Below are positions 35,286 through 42,889 of a stretch of DNA of 48,493 nucleotides, one piece after another. Below the pieces are notes generated by a model. That model worked only from the letters and a program-made list of their open reading frames with translations. It was not told the origin of the DNA and ran no database searches. Every line of letters begins with the position of its first letter. Position 1 is the first letter of the stretch. The DNA comes from Marivivens sp. (GTDB lineage Bacteria; Pseudomonadota; Alphaproteobacteria; Rhodobacterales; Rhodobacteraceae). The DNA lies in the NCBI GenBank assembly GCA_017643845.1, contig JAEPMR010000018.1:1-48493 (forward strand). Reading direction: 5' to 3'. The position numbers were made by a program, and so were the translations under genes.

Positions 35286-35947
35286 CAGACGATCTCCCGT
35301 CCGGCATAATCATAAAATCCGCCATTTTGTTCAGGGGTTAGACCCTTGATAACAGTGATCAAATTCCGCGCCGCTTCCTCCGGCGGAACGGTCTTGTGAC
35401 GGGCGGCATAGTCGGCCGTGAACGACGTTGCCACCGTCCCCGGGTGCAGTGCCACCACCGCCGTTTCCTTGCGCTTGCGCCCGATCTCGATCGCCGCACC
35501 ATGCACGATCTGGTTCAGCGCCGCTTTGCTGGCCCGATAGGAATACCAGCCTCCCAAGCGGTTATCGCCAATCGACCCAACCCGCGCCGACAGCACTGCA
35601 CAGACAGACGGTCCGTCCTTCCGCAACAGGCGCGGCACATGCTGAAGGATCAGCGCCGGCCCGATTGCGTTCACCGCCATCGCCCCCGCCATCGCCTCCG
35701 CCTTGATCGCGGAAAGCATCTTTTCCGGCGCACCGCCATCAGCGCTCAAGACACCGATCGCTATAAAAATAAGGTCAAATTCGCCTTCGATCGCGCCCAT
35801 GATCCGCGCCACAGACACCGGATCAGTGACCTCCAGCCCATCGTCCCGCCGCGAGACGCGCCGCACAGTCACGCCGTCACCCTCCAGCGCCGCCGCCACC
35901 GCCGCGCCAATCCCGCCAGACGCCCCTATGATCAAAGCATGTTCCAT
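35282..35947 (-). CDS. Short-chain dehydrogenase/reductase (SDR)
   Basis: The 221-residue Rossmann protein has the NAD(P)-binding loop ALIIGASGGIGAAVAAALE (residues 4-22), the internal motif VNAIGPALILQHVP, and the catalytic Ser-Tyr-Lys set in VLSARVGSIGDNRLGG then WYSYRASKAALNQIV. The pattern fits the CsgA/short SDRs related to cell-signalling C-factor-like proteins. Substrate unknown. The gene overlaps phrB by ATGA, so it is cotranscribed with the photolyase; a link to pigment, folate or pterin (antenna) chemistry is possible but unproven. ATG at 35947 starts directly at the Rossmann strand. Confidence 0.87.
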   Translation of the reverse strand: MEHALIIGASGGIGAAVAAALEGDGVTVRRVSRRDDGLEVTDPVSVARIMGAIEGEFDLIFIAIGVLSADGGAPEKMLSAIKAEAMAGAMAVNAIGPALILQHVPRLLRKDGPSVCAVLSARVGSIGDNRLGGWYSYRASKAALNQIVHGAAIEIGRKRKETAVVALHPGTVATSFTADYAARHKTVPPEEAARNLITVIKGLTPEQNGGFYDYAGREIVW

Positions 35948-36030
35948 AAGCCCCGATCTAATCCGCCACCCGCGACCGACCACCCCGCGCAGCGAATGAA
36001 ATTTTCTTGTACAAATCCGCCAATTTTCTC

Positions 36031-36058
36031 TTTTCACGCCCGAAAACGCCGATATAGT
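36031..36058 (+). promoter_or_regulatory. Candidate promoter of the leu leader
   Basis: TTTTCA (36031-36036), 16 bp, TATAGT (36053-36058). Transcription would start near 36065, at or next to the leader ATG at 36067. There is no ribosome site before that ATG, which fits a leaderless leader-peptide transcript, as known for some alphaproteobacterial leaders such as rhizobial trpL. The -35 match is weak. Confidence 0.45.
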
Positions 36059-36066
36059 CCGCCTCC

Positions 36067-36150
36067 ATGACGCGACAGGCACATATCATTTCCCGCGCCG
36101 GCAACGGCCTGCGCCTGCTCGGCCTTAGCCTACTCCTTAGCCGCCTCTGA
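36067..36150 (+). CDS. leuL: Leucine-rich leader peptide of the leuA attenuator (LeuL)
   Basis: A 27-codon ORF lies 77 nt before leuA. Its last 13 codons read L-R-L-L-G-L-S-L-L-L-S-R-L before TGA: eight leucines, using CTG, CTC, CTT and CTA, the last rare in this GC-rich genome. Such runs are the sensor of leucine attenuators: ribosomes stall when charged tRNA-Leu is scarce. The stop codon lies inside the first arm of the antiterminator hairpin (next entry). The gene is too small for standard gene finding. No other frame in this gap looks coding. Confidence 0.87.
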   Translation: MTRQAHIISRAGNGLRLLGLSLLLSRL

Positions 36151-36197
36151 GCGTGCCATTCGGCGCGACCGCTCAGGGGGAACCAGCGCCGGATTTT
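36144..36197 (+). promoter_or_regulatory. Leucine transcription attenuator with alternative hairpins
   Basis: Four segments can pair in two exclusive ways. Arm A CCTCTGAGCG (36144-36153, overlapping the leader stop) pairs with arm C CGCTCAGGGG (36170-36179): ten pairs, one G-U. Arm B ATTCGGCGC (36158-36166) pairs with arm D GCGCCGGAT (36186-36194): nine pairs, one G-U, followed by TTT. B lies in the A-C loop and C in the B-D loop, so they compete. With leucine, the ribosome reaches the stop, covers A, and B-D terminates. In starvation it stalls on the Leu codons, A-C forms and leuA is read. This mechanism is inferred from the pairing. Confidence 0.75.
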
Positions 36198-36227
36198 CAC
36201 AGCTAAGGAAAGACAAGGAACAGACCC

Positions 36228-37787
36228 ATGACCAAAGACCGCGTGTTGATCTTCGACACAACCCTGCGCGACGGCGAGCAATCCCCCGGCGCCACAATGA
36301 CCCACGAAGAGAAGCTGGAAATCGCGCAACTGCTCGATGAAATGGGCGTCGATATTATCGAAGCCGGTTTCCCCATCGCTTCCGAAGGCGATTTCCGCGC
36401 CGTATCCGAGATCGCGAAGCTGGCAAAAACCTCGACTATCTGTGGCCTCGCCCGCGCCAACTACAAAGACATCGACCGCTGCTGGGAAGCCGTGAAAAAC
36501 GCGAAATCGCCGCGAATTCATACGTTTATCGGCACATCGCCACTGCACCGCGCGATCCCGAACCTGACGATGGATGAGATGGCCGAGCGTATTCACGACA
36601 CGGTCACCCACGCGCGCAACCTCTGTGATAACGTCCAGTGGTCACCGATGGATGCCACCCGCACCGAGTGGGATTATCTCGCCCGCGTCGTCGAAATCGC
36701 GATCAAGGCAGGCGCCACCACGATCAACATCCCAGATACCGTCGGCTATACCGCGCCCCGTGAAAGCGCTAAGCTGATCGAGCGCCTGATTGCCGAAGTT
36801 CCCGGCGCCGATGAAGTGATCTTCGCCACCCATTGCCATAACGACCTCGGCATGGCGACGGCCAATGCGCTGGCTGCCGTCGAAGGCGGCGCACGCCAGA
36901 TCGAATGCACGATCAACGGCCTCGGCGAGCGGGCCGGCAACACCGCGCTGGAAGAGGTCGTCATGGCCCTCAAAGTGCGCGGCGACATTATGCCTTTCGA
37001 AACCGCGATCGACACCACGAAGATCATGCATATCTCCCGTCGCGTTGCCACTGTTTCGGGCTTCCCCGTCCAGTTCAACAAGGCGATCGTCGGCAAGAAC
37101 GCCTTCGCCCACGAAAGCGGCATCCATCAGGACGGTATGCTGAAAAACGCCGAAACCTTCGAGATCATGCGCCCCGCAGACATTGGCCTCTCGGCCTCCA
37201 GCCTGCCCTTGGGCAAGCACTCGGGCCGCGCAGCATTGCGCGCCAAGCTGAAGGATTTGGGCTATGAACTGGCCGACAATCAGCTGAACGATATTTTCGT
37301 TCGCTTTAAGGATCTTGCCGACCGCAAGAAAGAGGTGTTCGACGAGGACGTTCTGGCCCTGGTGCGCCAGTCTGACACAATCGAAGACCACCTGCGCCTT
37401 GAATCCCTCACCGTGACCTGTGGTACCGGCGGCCCCGCCAAGGCTGAAATGTCTCTGATCGTCGATGGTACGGAAAAATCTGTCACAGCCACGGGCGACG
37501 GTCCTGTCGATTCCGCGTTCAACGCCGTCAAAGAGCTCTTCCCGCACAATGCGCGCTTGCAACTCTATCAGGTCCACGCCGTGACCGAAGGCACCGACGC
37601 ACAGGCGACTGTCTCGGTCCGGCTGGAGGAAGACGGGCGCATTTCGACCGGCCAATCGGCGGATACCGATACCGTCGTCGCCAGCGTCAAAGCCTATCTC
37701 AACGCGATCAACCGGCTGATCGTCCGTCGTGAAAAATCCGCTCCCGGCGAGGATCAAAAAGAAATTCGCTACACGGACGCGGATTGA
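36228..37787 (+). CDS. leuA: 2-isopropylmalate synthase
   Basis: LeuA condenses acetyl-CoA with 2-oxoisovalerate, the first committed step of leucine synthesis in the cytosol. The N-terminal HMGL-like TIM barrel starts IFDTTLRDGEQSPGATM with the metal-binding Asp, and has the HCHNDLGMATANALAA segment with metal-binding histidines. The C-terminal LeuA dimer domain (about residues 390-505, VTATGDGPVDSAFNAVKEL) is the site of leucine feedback. Length (519 residues) is normal. ATG at 36228 follows AAGGAACAGACCC, a good ribosome site. Expression is controlled by the leader peptide and attenuator upstream; a strong terminator follows. Confidence 0.96.
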   Translation: MTKDRVLIFDTTLRDGEQSPGATMTHEEKLEIAQLLDEMGVDIIEAGFPIASEGDFRAVSEIAKLAKTSTICGLARANYKDIDRCWEAVKNAKSPRIHTFIGTSPLHRAIPNLTMDEMAERIHDTVTHARNLCDNVQWSPMDATRTEWDYLARVVEIAIKAGATTINIPDTVGYTAPRESAKLIERLIAEVPGADEVIFATHCHNDLGMATANALAAVEGGARQIECTINGLGERAGNTALEEVVMALKVRGDIMPFETAIDTTKIMHISRRVATVSGFPVQFNKAIVGKNAFAHESGIHQDGMLKNAETFEIMRPADIGLSASSLPLGKHSGRAALRAKLKDLGYELADNQLNDIFVRFKDLADRKKEVFDEDVLALVRQSDTIEDHLRLESLTVTCGTGGPAKAEMSLIVDGTEKSVTATGDGPVDSAFNAVKELFPHNARLQLYQVHAVTEGTDAQATVSVRLEEDGRISTGQSADTDTVVASVKAYLNAINRLIVRREKSAPGEDQKEIRYTDAD

Positions 37788-37806
37788 TCAAAGCCTATGA
37801 AAACAA

Positions 37807-37840
37807 AGCCCCCGCCGCAGTCCCGGCGGGGGCTCTTCTT
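37807..37840. terminator. Bidirectional intrinsic terminator after leuA
   Basis: AGCCCCCGCCG (37807-37817) pairs perfectly with CGGCGGGGGCT (37824-37834), loop CAGTCC, followed by CTTCTTTTTG on the plus strand. On the minus strand the stem is followed by TTTGTTTTC, so it can also end the opposing aminotransferase transcript, whose stop is 19 bp away. Confidence 0.92.
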
Positions 37841-37852
37841 TTTGTCCAGGGC

Positions 37853-39226
37853 TTATCCCAGAACTGAGTTGATGGCCCTGACCGTCGCATCCACGATCTT
37901 GTCCGCCTCCTCTCGACTGAGGCAGAACGGCGGCGCATAACCAATGATGTCCCCTTGCGGCATTGCACGCGCAATGACATTGCTCTCGCTCAACATCGCA
38001 GCAGAGACCTGCGGCCCGATCTTCTTGGCGGGATCAAAGAACCTGCGCGCATCACGATCCTCGACCATTTCCACCGCGCACAGGAGACCCTCCCCGCGCA
38101 CATCGCCCACATTGGGATGATCCGCCAGCGCATCCTTCATTGCAGCGTTGAGGTAGCCCCCCACATCGCCAGCATTTGCGATCAGGTTCAATTCGTCCAG
38201 CAACTTGAGGTTGGCAACACCCGCTGCCGCACCAATCGGATGGGCAGAATAGGTCCAGCCGTGACCGATCGGTCCGTTCTCATCCGTGCCCTGCTCAAGG
38301 ACCTTCCACATTTTCTCGCCGACGATGGAGCCAGACAGCGGCGCATATGCCGAAGTCAAACCCTTGGCTATGGTAATCAGATCCGGCTTTAGCCCGTAAT
38401 GCTCAGAGCCGAACATGCTGCCCAAACGCCCAAAGCCCGTGACCACCTCGTCCGCGACGAGAAGAATGTCATGTTTGTTCAAAACTGTCTGGATGGCGTC
38501 CCAATAACCCGCAGGCGGCGGCACGATCCCGCCTGTCCCCAGCACCGGTTCGCCGATAAATGCGGCAATCGTATCAGCACCCTCTCGCTCGATGAGCGCT
38601 TCCAGCTCCGCTGCACAATGCGCAACAAAATCCGCCTCTGACATATTCAGATCGGCGCGCCGATAATAATATGGCGCTTCGGTGTGGATCACTTGTTCGA
38701 CGGGGAGGTCGAATTTCTTATGGAACAGCTCAAGCCCCGTCAGCGATCCGGTAACAAGTCCCGACCCGTGATATCCGCGCCAACGAGATATGATCTTTTT
38801 CTTCTCGGGACGCCCGAGGATGTTGTTGTAATACCAGATCAATTTGACGTTGGTCTCGTTGGCGTCCGATCCGCCCAGCCCGAAATAGACCTTTGACATA
38901 TACGCAGGCGCACGGTCGAGGATCATCTTGGAAAGCGTGATCGACGCCTCGGTCCCATGTCCGACATAGGCGTGATAATATGCCAATTCGCGCGCTTGAT
39001 CTGCTATAGCTTCCGCAATTTCCTGCCGCCCGTAGCCCACGTTTACACAATAAAGGCCCGCGAAAGCATCGAGCATTTTGCGCCCGTCACGATCTTCTAT
39101 GAAAACCCCGCCTGCTTTGCTAATCACACGCGACGGCGTTTCGCCGCGCGCATGCTGCGCGAGATGTGTCGATGGATGGAAGAAATTCTCGCGGTCCCAC
39201 GCCGCCAACTGATCATTCGTCAGCAT
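37853..39226 (-). CDS. Class III (omega) aminotransferase, PLP-dependent
   Basis: The 457-residue protein is a class III fold type I aminotransferase of the omega-amino acid:pyruvate/amine type. Key features: the N-terminal FHPSTHLAQHARGETPSRVI, the cofactor phosphate loop YFGLGGSDANETNVKL, RWRGYHGSGLVTGSLTG, the PLP-stacking LLVADEVVTGFGRLGSMFGS, and the Schiff-base Lys in LITIAKGLTSAYAPL. Roseobacters have several such enzymes that move amino groups from taurine, putrescine, beta-alanine or chiral amines to pyruvate; the exact substrate cannot be read here. It lies downstream of an Lrp-type regulator on the same strand, which probably controls it. Confidence 0.9.
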   Translation of the reverse strand: MLTNDQLAAWDRENFFHPSTHLAQHARGETPSRVISKAGGVFIEDRDGRKMLDAFAGLYCVNVGYGRQEIAEAIADQARELAYYHAYVGHGTEASITLSKMILDRAPAYMSKVYFGLGGSDANETNVKLIWYYNNILGRPEKKKIISRWRGYHGSGLVTGSLTGLELFHKKFDLPVEQVIHTEAPYYYRRADLNMSEADFVAHCAAELEALIEREGADTIAAFIGEPVLGTGGIVPPPAGYWDAIQTVLNKHDILLVADEVVTGFGRLGSMFGSEHYGLKPDLITIAKGLTSAYAPLSGSIVGEKMWKVLEQGTDENGPIGHGWTYSAHPIGAAAGVANLKLLDELNLIANAGDVGGYLNAAMKDALADHPNVGDVRGEGLLCAVEMVEDRDARRFFDPAKKIGPQVSAAMLSESNVIARAMPQGDIIGYAPPFCLSREEADKIVDATVRAINSVLG

Positions 39227-39364
39227 GTCATCACCTTATTTTTGGAGCAAAGAGCCATTCGGCTTCTCGTTCTTCCTACCGGGTAACGGGCAATAAAGGA
39301 GAGGAAAAATCTACGGACAGACAGATGAATCCACTATTTTTTGACACCCAAAAAGAAGAATCCT

Positions 39365-39838
39365 CTACCCTTCGAACAATGCAAAGGGGGGCAAGGTGCC
39401 GCTCTTCACTCGCTTCGTCACGATATAGCTGTAGTAGCGGCTCACGCCGATGCGGGCTTCCAGCATCGCATCGACCAGCGCTTGATACGCCTCCACATCA
39501 GACGAGATGACTTCGAGCAGGTAGTCAAATCCGCCCCCCAAAGCCCAACAGCCAACGACCTCGGGCTTTTTATGAATCGCTGCTTCAAATGTTCGAAAAG
39601 CAGCTGCGGTGTGGTCGGAAAGTTCGACGACCATAAAAACGGTCACGCTTGGGCCAAGTTTTCGCAGGTTCACCTCGGCGCGGTAGCCCTCGATGATCCC
39701 CGCCTTTTCCAGCCTAGCAAGCCGCTCCCAGCACGGGGTCGGTGACAGGCCGACCTTCTCCGCCAGCGCCGCTTTCGTGATGCGCCCCTCACGGGACAGA
39801 ACGCGCAAAATTTCAAAATCTCTTTGATCCAGCCGCAT
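39365..39838 (-). CDS. Lrp/AsnC family transcriptional regulator
   Basis: The 157-residue protein has the Lrp winged helix-turn-helix (residues 1-60: LDQRDFEILRVLSREGRITK, then AALAEKVGLSPTPCWERLAR). The C-terminal RAM/AsnC ligand domain includes KKPEVVGCWALGGGFDYLLE and VEAYQALVDAMLEARIGVS. Lrp proteins bind amino acids and usually act on a neighbouring gene. Here the next gene in the same direction is the aminotransferase (gap about 138 bp) and the divergent gene is an ArgE-type deacylase. A role in sensing the amino acid handled by those two enzymes is the natural inference. Confidence 0.92.
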   Translation of the reverse strand: MRLDQRDFEILRVLSREGRITKAALAEKVGLSPTPCWERLARLEKAGIIEGYRAEVNLRKLGPSVTVFMVVELSDHTAAAFRTFEAAIHKKPEVVGCWALGGGFDYLLEVISSDVEAYQALVDAMLEARIGVSRYYSYIVTKRVKSGTLPPFALFEG

Positions 39839-39964
39839 CGCCGCTTTCCGTCTGTCTCCGCACCGCAGGTGTCGGTTTCTTATCAGCCCGTCTTGTCACC
39901 CCCCTGCTAAGGGATGCTAGGATCATACCGTAGTCCATTATTCTCGATCGTGAAAAGAACCACC

Positions 39965-41137
39965 ATGACCGCATTCGACGCGACCACCGAACTGTTGTCT
40001 GAACTCATCGCCTACCCCACGGTTTCGGCGCTTTCGAACCGCACGATGATCGACCACCTCGCGAACCACCTCGAAACCGCGGGCGCCCGGGTGAACGTGA
40101 TCGAAGACCCGACAGGGGCCAAGGCCAATCTCTTTGCCACAATCGGGCCAGAGCGCGACGGAGGGATCGTTCTTTCAGGTCACACAGATGTCGTTCCCGT
40201 CGCGGATCAGGACTGGCAGACTGATCCGTTCATGCTCTTTGACAAAGACGAAGCGCTCTACGGGCGCGGAACCTGCGACATGAAAGGCTTCATCGCCGCC
40301 GCGGTCGCGCTCGCCCCTCTGCTGGGTCGCGCGGCGACAGAACGCCCGATCCACTTTGCTTTCACCTATGACGAAGAAACGGGGTGTTTGGGCGGTCAGC
40401 ATCTTGTGGAAACGCTCCGCGAGCGGGGTCTCCGCCCCGCGCTCGCCATCGTTGGCGAACCGACCAGCATGCGTATTATAGAGGGGCACAAAGGCTGCTT
40501 TGAATACACCACGCATTTTACTGGGTTCGAAGGCCATGGCTCGAACCCTGACGCCGGGGTAAATGCCGTCGAATACGCCGTGCGCTACGTAAATCGACTG
40601 ATCCAGCTCAAAGATCAGCTCCGCGCCCGTGCTCCAGCCAGCTCGCGTTTTGATCCCCCTTGGACGACGATCAACACCGGCCTCCTGAGCGGTGGCGTCG
40701 CCCATAATGTCATTCCGGGCAAGGCGCAGGTGCAGTGGGAAATGCGCCCTGTTCAGGCGACAGATGCCGACTTCGTGAAACGCGATCTGGATGCCTATTG
40801 CTTTGACGAACTCATTCCCCTCATGAGGGCCGTCTATCCTGACGCGGATATCGTCACCGAAGTCATCGCCGAGGTGGACGGTTTGGAGCCAATGGATCAG
40901 AACGCCGCGCGCGATCTGGTCGCCGAACTCACCGGAAATAACGGCTGCGACCTTGTGGCCTTCGGCACCGAAGCCGGTCTGCTCCAGAGTCTTGGGATGG
41001 ATGTCGTTGTTTGTGGCCCCGGCTCCATCGAACAGGCCCACAAGCCAGATGAATACCTTGCCAAAGATCAGCTCGCACAGTGTCTGACCATGCTTGAGCG
41101 TCTCGCACCGAAACTTTCGATGCCGATACTGTCTTAA
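39965..41137 (+). CDS. argE: M20-family deacylase, acetylornithine deacetylase (ArgE-like)
   Basis: The 390-residue metallopeptidase of family M20 has the two metal-binding elements GGIVLSGHTDVVPV (His and Asp) and LYGRGTCDMKGFIAAAVAL, the catalytic Glu in AFTYDEETGCLGG, and the closing CGPGSIEQAHKPDEYL with the last His ligand. The dimerisation lid lies between (HFTGFEGHGSNPDAGVNAVE). ArgE removes the acetyl group from N2-acetylornithine in arginine synthesis. Because it lies beside a regulator and an omega-aminotransferase, it may instead deacylate another N-acyl amino acid. ATG at 39965 is used; an upstream in-frame start to 39914 looks non-coding. Confidence 0.9.
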   Translation: MTAFDATTELLSELIAYPTVSALSNRTMIDHLANHLETAGARVNVIEDPTGAKANLFATIGPERDGGIVLSGHTDVVPVADQDWQTDPFMLFDKDEALYGRGTCDMKGFIAAAVALAPLLGRAATERPIHFAFTYDEETGCLGGQHLVETLRERGLRPALAIVGEPTSMRIIEGHKGCFEYTTHFTGFEGHGSNPDAGVNAVEYAVRYVNRLIQLKDQLRARAPASSRFDPPWTTINTGLLSGGVAHNVIPGKAQVQWEMRPVQATDADFVKRDLDAYCFDELIPLMRAVYPDADIVTEVIAEVDGLEPMDQNAARDLVAELTGNNGCDLVAFGTEAGLLQSLGMDVVVCGPGSIEQAHKPDEYLAKDQLAQCLTMLERLAPKLSMPILS

Positions 41138-41206
41138 ACGCGCGGCCGCCCTAAAGTCGGGCACGTTTTCTTCGTTCTTCTTGTGAAGACATTTGAAAGG
41201 CGTGCC

Positions 41207-42058
41207 ATGACTTTACAAACTGCGGATTCACTCGACCCCGAATTGGGCCTATCGAACATCACCTATACAGCCGAAGAATTATTGTCGGTCATCGAAAACC
41301 TTCGCGAATTCGATCCCGGGGCGGCATCACACGCCCTTATGGGGCTGTTGCACATTGCGGCACATAAGACACCGTCGGCAGTCGAACAGACCGCAATGCG
41401 CATTGCGGGCCTTGCCGATATCGTGGATAGCCACCTCGTTCTGTCCGAAACAGGACGTCAGGTTCTTGATCCTCTGGGGTCAAGAGATGCCATCCACCAT
41501 CGCCACGCCCTTCAGTCGTTCGACAAATCCGAAAGCGAAGTCGCATCCCGCGAGGCGCGGAGCTACACCGAAGCTTTTGCTGTCATTAACATCGGCGGTA
41601 CCGACTACATGGTCGGACGCGACGAAGATAACGACGTTCTGGCATTCCAGACCAAAGAAAAACCGCGCTGGACCTCACTGCGCAATACTCTCGAGCATGG
41701 ATGGTCGGCAATCGCGGCGGAAATCCTCTCGCTCACGCGCAACGCCACATTCGAATATATCCGAATGCACCTCATCCATCGCAAAAACGTCGCGACTGAA
41801 GAAAACGTGATGATGTTCGATCTCTACGGTTTCGAATGGTTCCTGCGGGTTGAGAACGATCATGTCGAAATTCGGTTTGGTGGCGATGATTGGCAGCCGG
41901 CAGACCTCGGTTACCTTCCCGCGGATTCACCCAACGCGGTGCTTGCGGCAACCGCCTTGCTTAATGGCCTTCCGGATGCATCCCTGCTTTTCGGTCGGGA
42001 TGTGGAAGCATGGGCGCTACGCCTCGCCGCTGGCGCACTCGTACGCCCGATCATGTAA
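41207..42058 (+). CDS. Protein of unknown function next to flagellar regulators
   Basis: I do not recognise this 283-residue soluble protein. It has no signal peptide or membrane segment. It begins with an acidic helical part (LDPELGLSNITYTAEELLSV) and carries two likely structured regions: INIGGTDYMVGRDEDNDVLA with the beta-rich FQTKEKPRWTSLRN, and MMFDLYGFEWFLRVENDHVE then IRFGGDDWQPADLG. ATG at 41207 has AAAGGCG 7 nt upstream; the GTG at 41183 lacks a site. It converges on the FliA-type sigma gene with a 28-bp gap. Base composition is lower in GC than the housekeeping genes, like the flagellar genes beside it. Flagellar or chemotaxis relation is possible by position only. Confidence 0.75.
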   Translation: MTLQTADSLDPELGLSNITYTAEELLSVIENLREFDPGAASHALMGLLHIAAHKTPSAVEQTAMRIAGLADIVDSHLVLSETGRQVLDPLGSRDAIHHRHALQSFDKSESEVASREARSYTEAFAVINIGGTDYMVGRDEDNDVLAFQTKEKPRWTSLRNTLEHGWSAIAAEILSLTRNATFEYIRMHLIHRKNVATEENVMMFDLYGFEWFLRVENDHVEIRFGGDDWQPADLGYLPADSPNAVLAATALLNGLPDASLLFGRDVEAWALRLAAGALVRPIM

Positions 42059-42086
42059 TGGTCTCGACACCGTCGTCTGGCAATTG

Positions 42087-42812
42087 TCAGATGGCGGTGC
42101 TCTCTTCCATTTCGGAAATAAATTTCCGCAGTCGTTCTACGGCTGCTTTTTTAATCTGCGAAACACGCCCCGTCGTTACACCGAGAACCTCACCAATTTC
42201 GTAAACGTTGAGTTCTTCGACATAATAGAGTTGCAATAGCAATGCCTCGCGTTCCGGGAGTTGTCCAAGCGCACGACGCAGCAATTGCTTCATTTGCTGG
42301 CGCTGCAATTTGTCCTCGACTGACCAGCTGTCATCGGAAAACAGATTGGACTGGTCCGTGTAGAGTTCGTCGAGAGATCGAATGTTGCTGGCGGCAAATC
42401 GGGTCTGCCAATCTTCGTACTCAGAGAGGGAAACGCCTAGCTCCGCAGAAATCTCCTCGACGGTCGGCGTCCGCATCAACTGCTGTTCGAGCTTCTCTGT
42501 CGCAGAACGGAATTTCTGCTGCATCAGGATGGTGGAGCGGCAGATACTCGCATTGTCGCGAAGATAATCGACGATAGATCCCTTCACGCGAATTGCAGCA
42601 TAGGAAGCAAATGTCGCACCTGCCTTCGGCTTGTAGCGCTGGCTGGCATCGATGAGCCCCATATATCCAATCTGCAAGAGGTCATCGATTTCCACCGCGC
42701 GCCCCACGCGTCCGAACATGTGCCACGCGATCTTGCGGACAATATGCATGTGATCGGCAACCAGCTGTTCTGGGCTTGGTGCCTGCTCTGCGTATCCCTT
42801 TGTCATAATCAT
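42087..42812 (-). CDS. fliA: FliA-family flagellar sigma factor (sigma-28)
   Basis: The 241-residue protein has sigma regions 2, 3 and 4 of the FliA/WhiG group without region 1. Region 2 is EIDDLLQIGYMGLIDASQRY with YKPKAGATFASYAAIRVKGS. Region 3 includes TPTVEEISAELGVSLSEYED. Region 4 is LPEREALLLQLYYVEELNVY then EIGEVLGVTTGRVSQIKKAA. It would direct late flagellar genes (filament, motor, chemotaxis). ATG at 42812 has GGAG 9 nt upstream and overlaps the preceding 26-codon ORF by ATGA, so it is translated as part of the flhA operon. No sigma-28-type promoter of its own was seen. Confidence 0.92.
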   Translation of the reverse strand: MIMTKGYAEQAPSPEQLVADHMHIVRKIAWHMFGRVGRAVEIDDLLQIGYMGLIDASQRYKPKAGATFASYAAIRVKGSIVDYLRDNASICRSTILMQQKFRSATEKLEQQLMRTPTVEEISAELGVSLSEYEDWQTRFAASNIRSLDELYTDQSNLFSDDSWSVEDKLQRQQMKQLLRRALGQLPEREALLLQLYYVEELNVYEIGEVLGVTTGRVSQIKKAAVERLRKFISEMEESTAI

Positions 42813-42889
42813 TTGCTATTTCTCCGATAGCCACAAACGGGCGATGCAGCCCCCACCGGCTGCTTGGTAATGTTCATTGCAATGCTCAT
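42809..42889 (-). CDS. 26-codon ORF bridging flhF-like and fliA genes by ATGA overlaps at both ends
   Basis: Reading leftward, ATG at 42889 overlaps the flhF-like stop (ATGA) and its own TGA (42811-42809) overlaps the fliA start (ATGA). The 26-residue peptide begins MSIAMNITKQPVGAASPVCG and has no domain I can name. In gammaproteobacteria the gene in this place is flhG (fleN), a MinD-type ATPase; no such gene is present here. It may be a coupling mini-ORF that carries ribosomes from flhF to fliA, a remnant of flhG, or chance. A ribosome-site-like sequence for its own ATG is weak. Confidence 0.45.
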   Translation of the reverse strand: MSIAMNITKQPVGAASPVCGYRRNSK

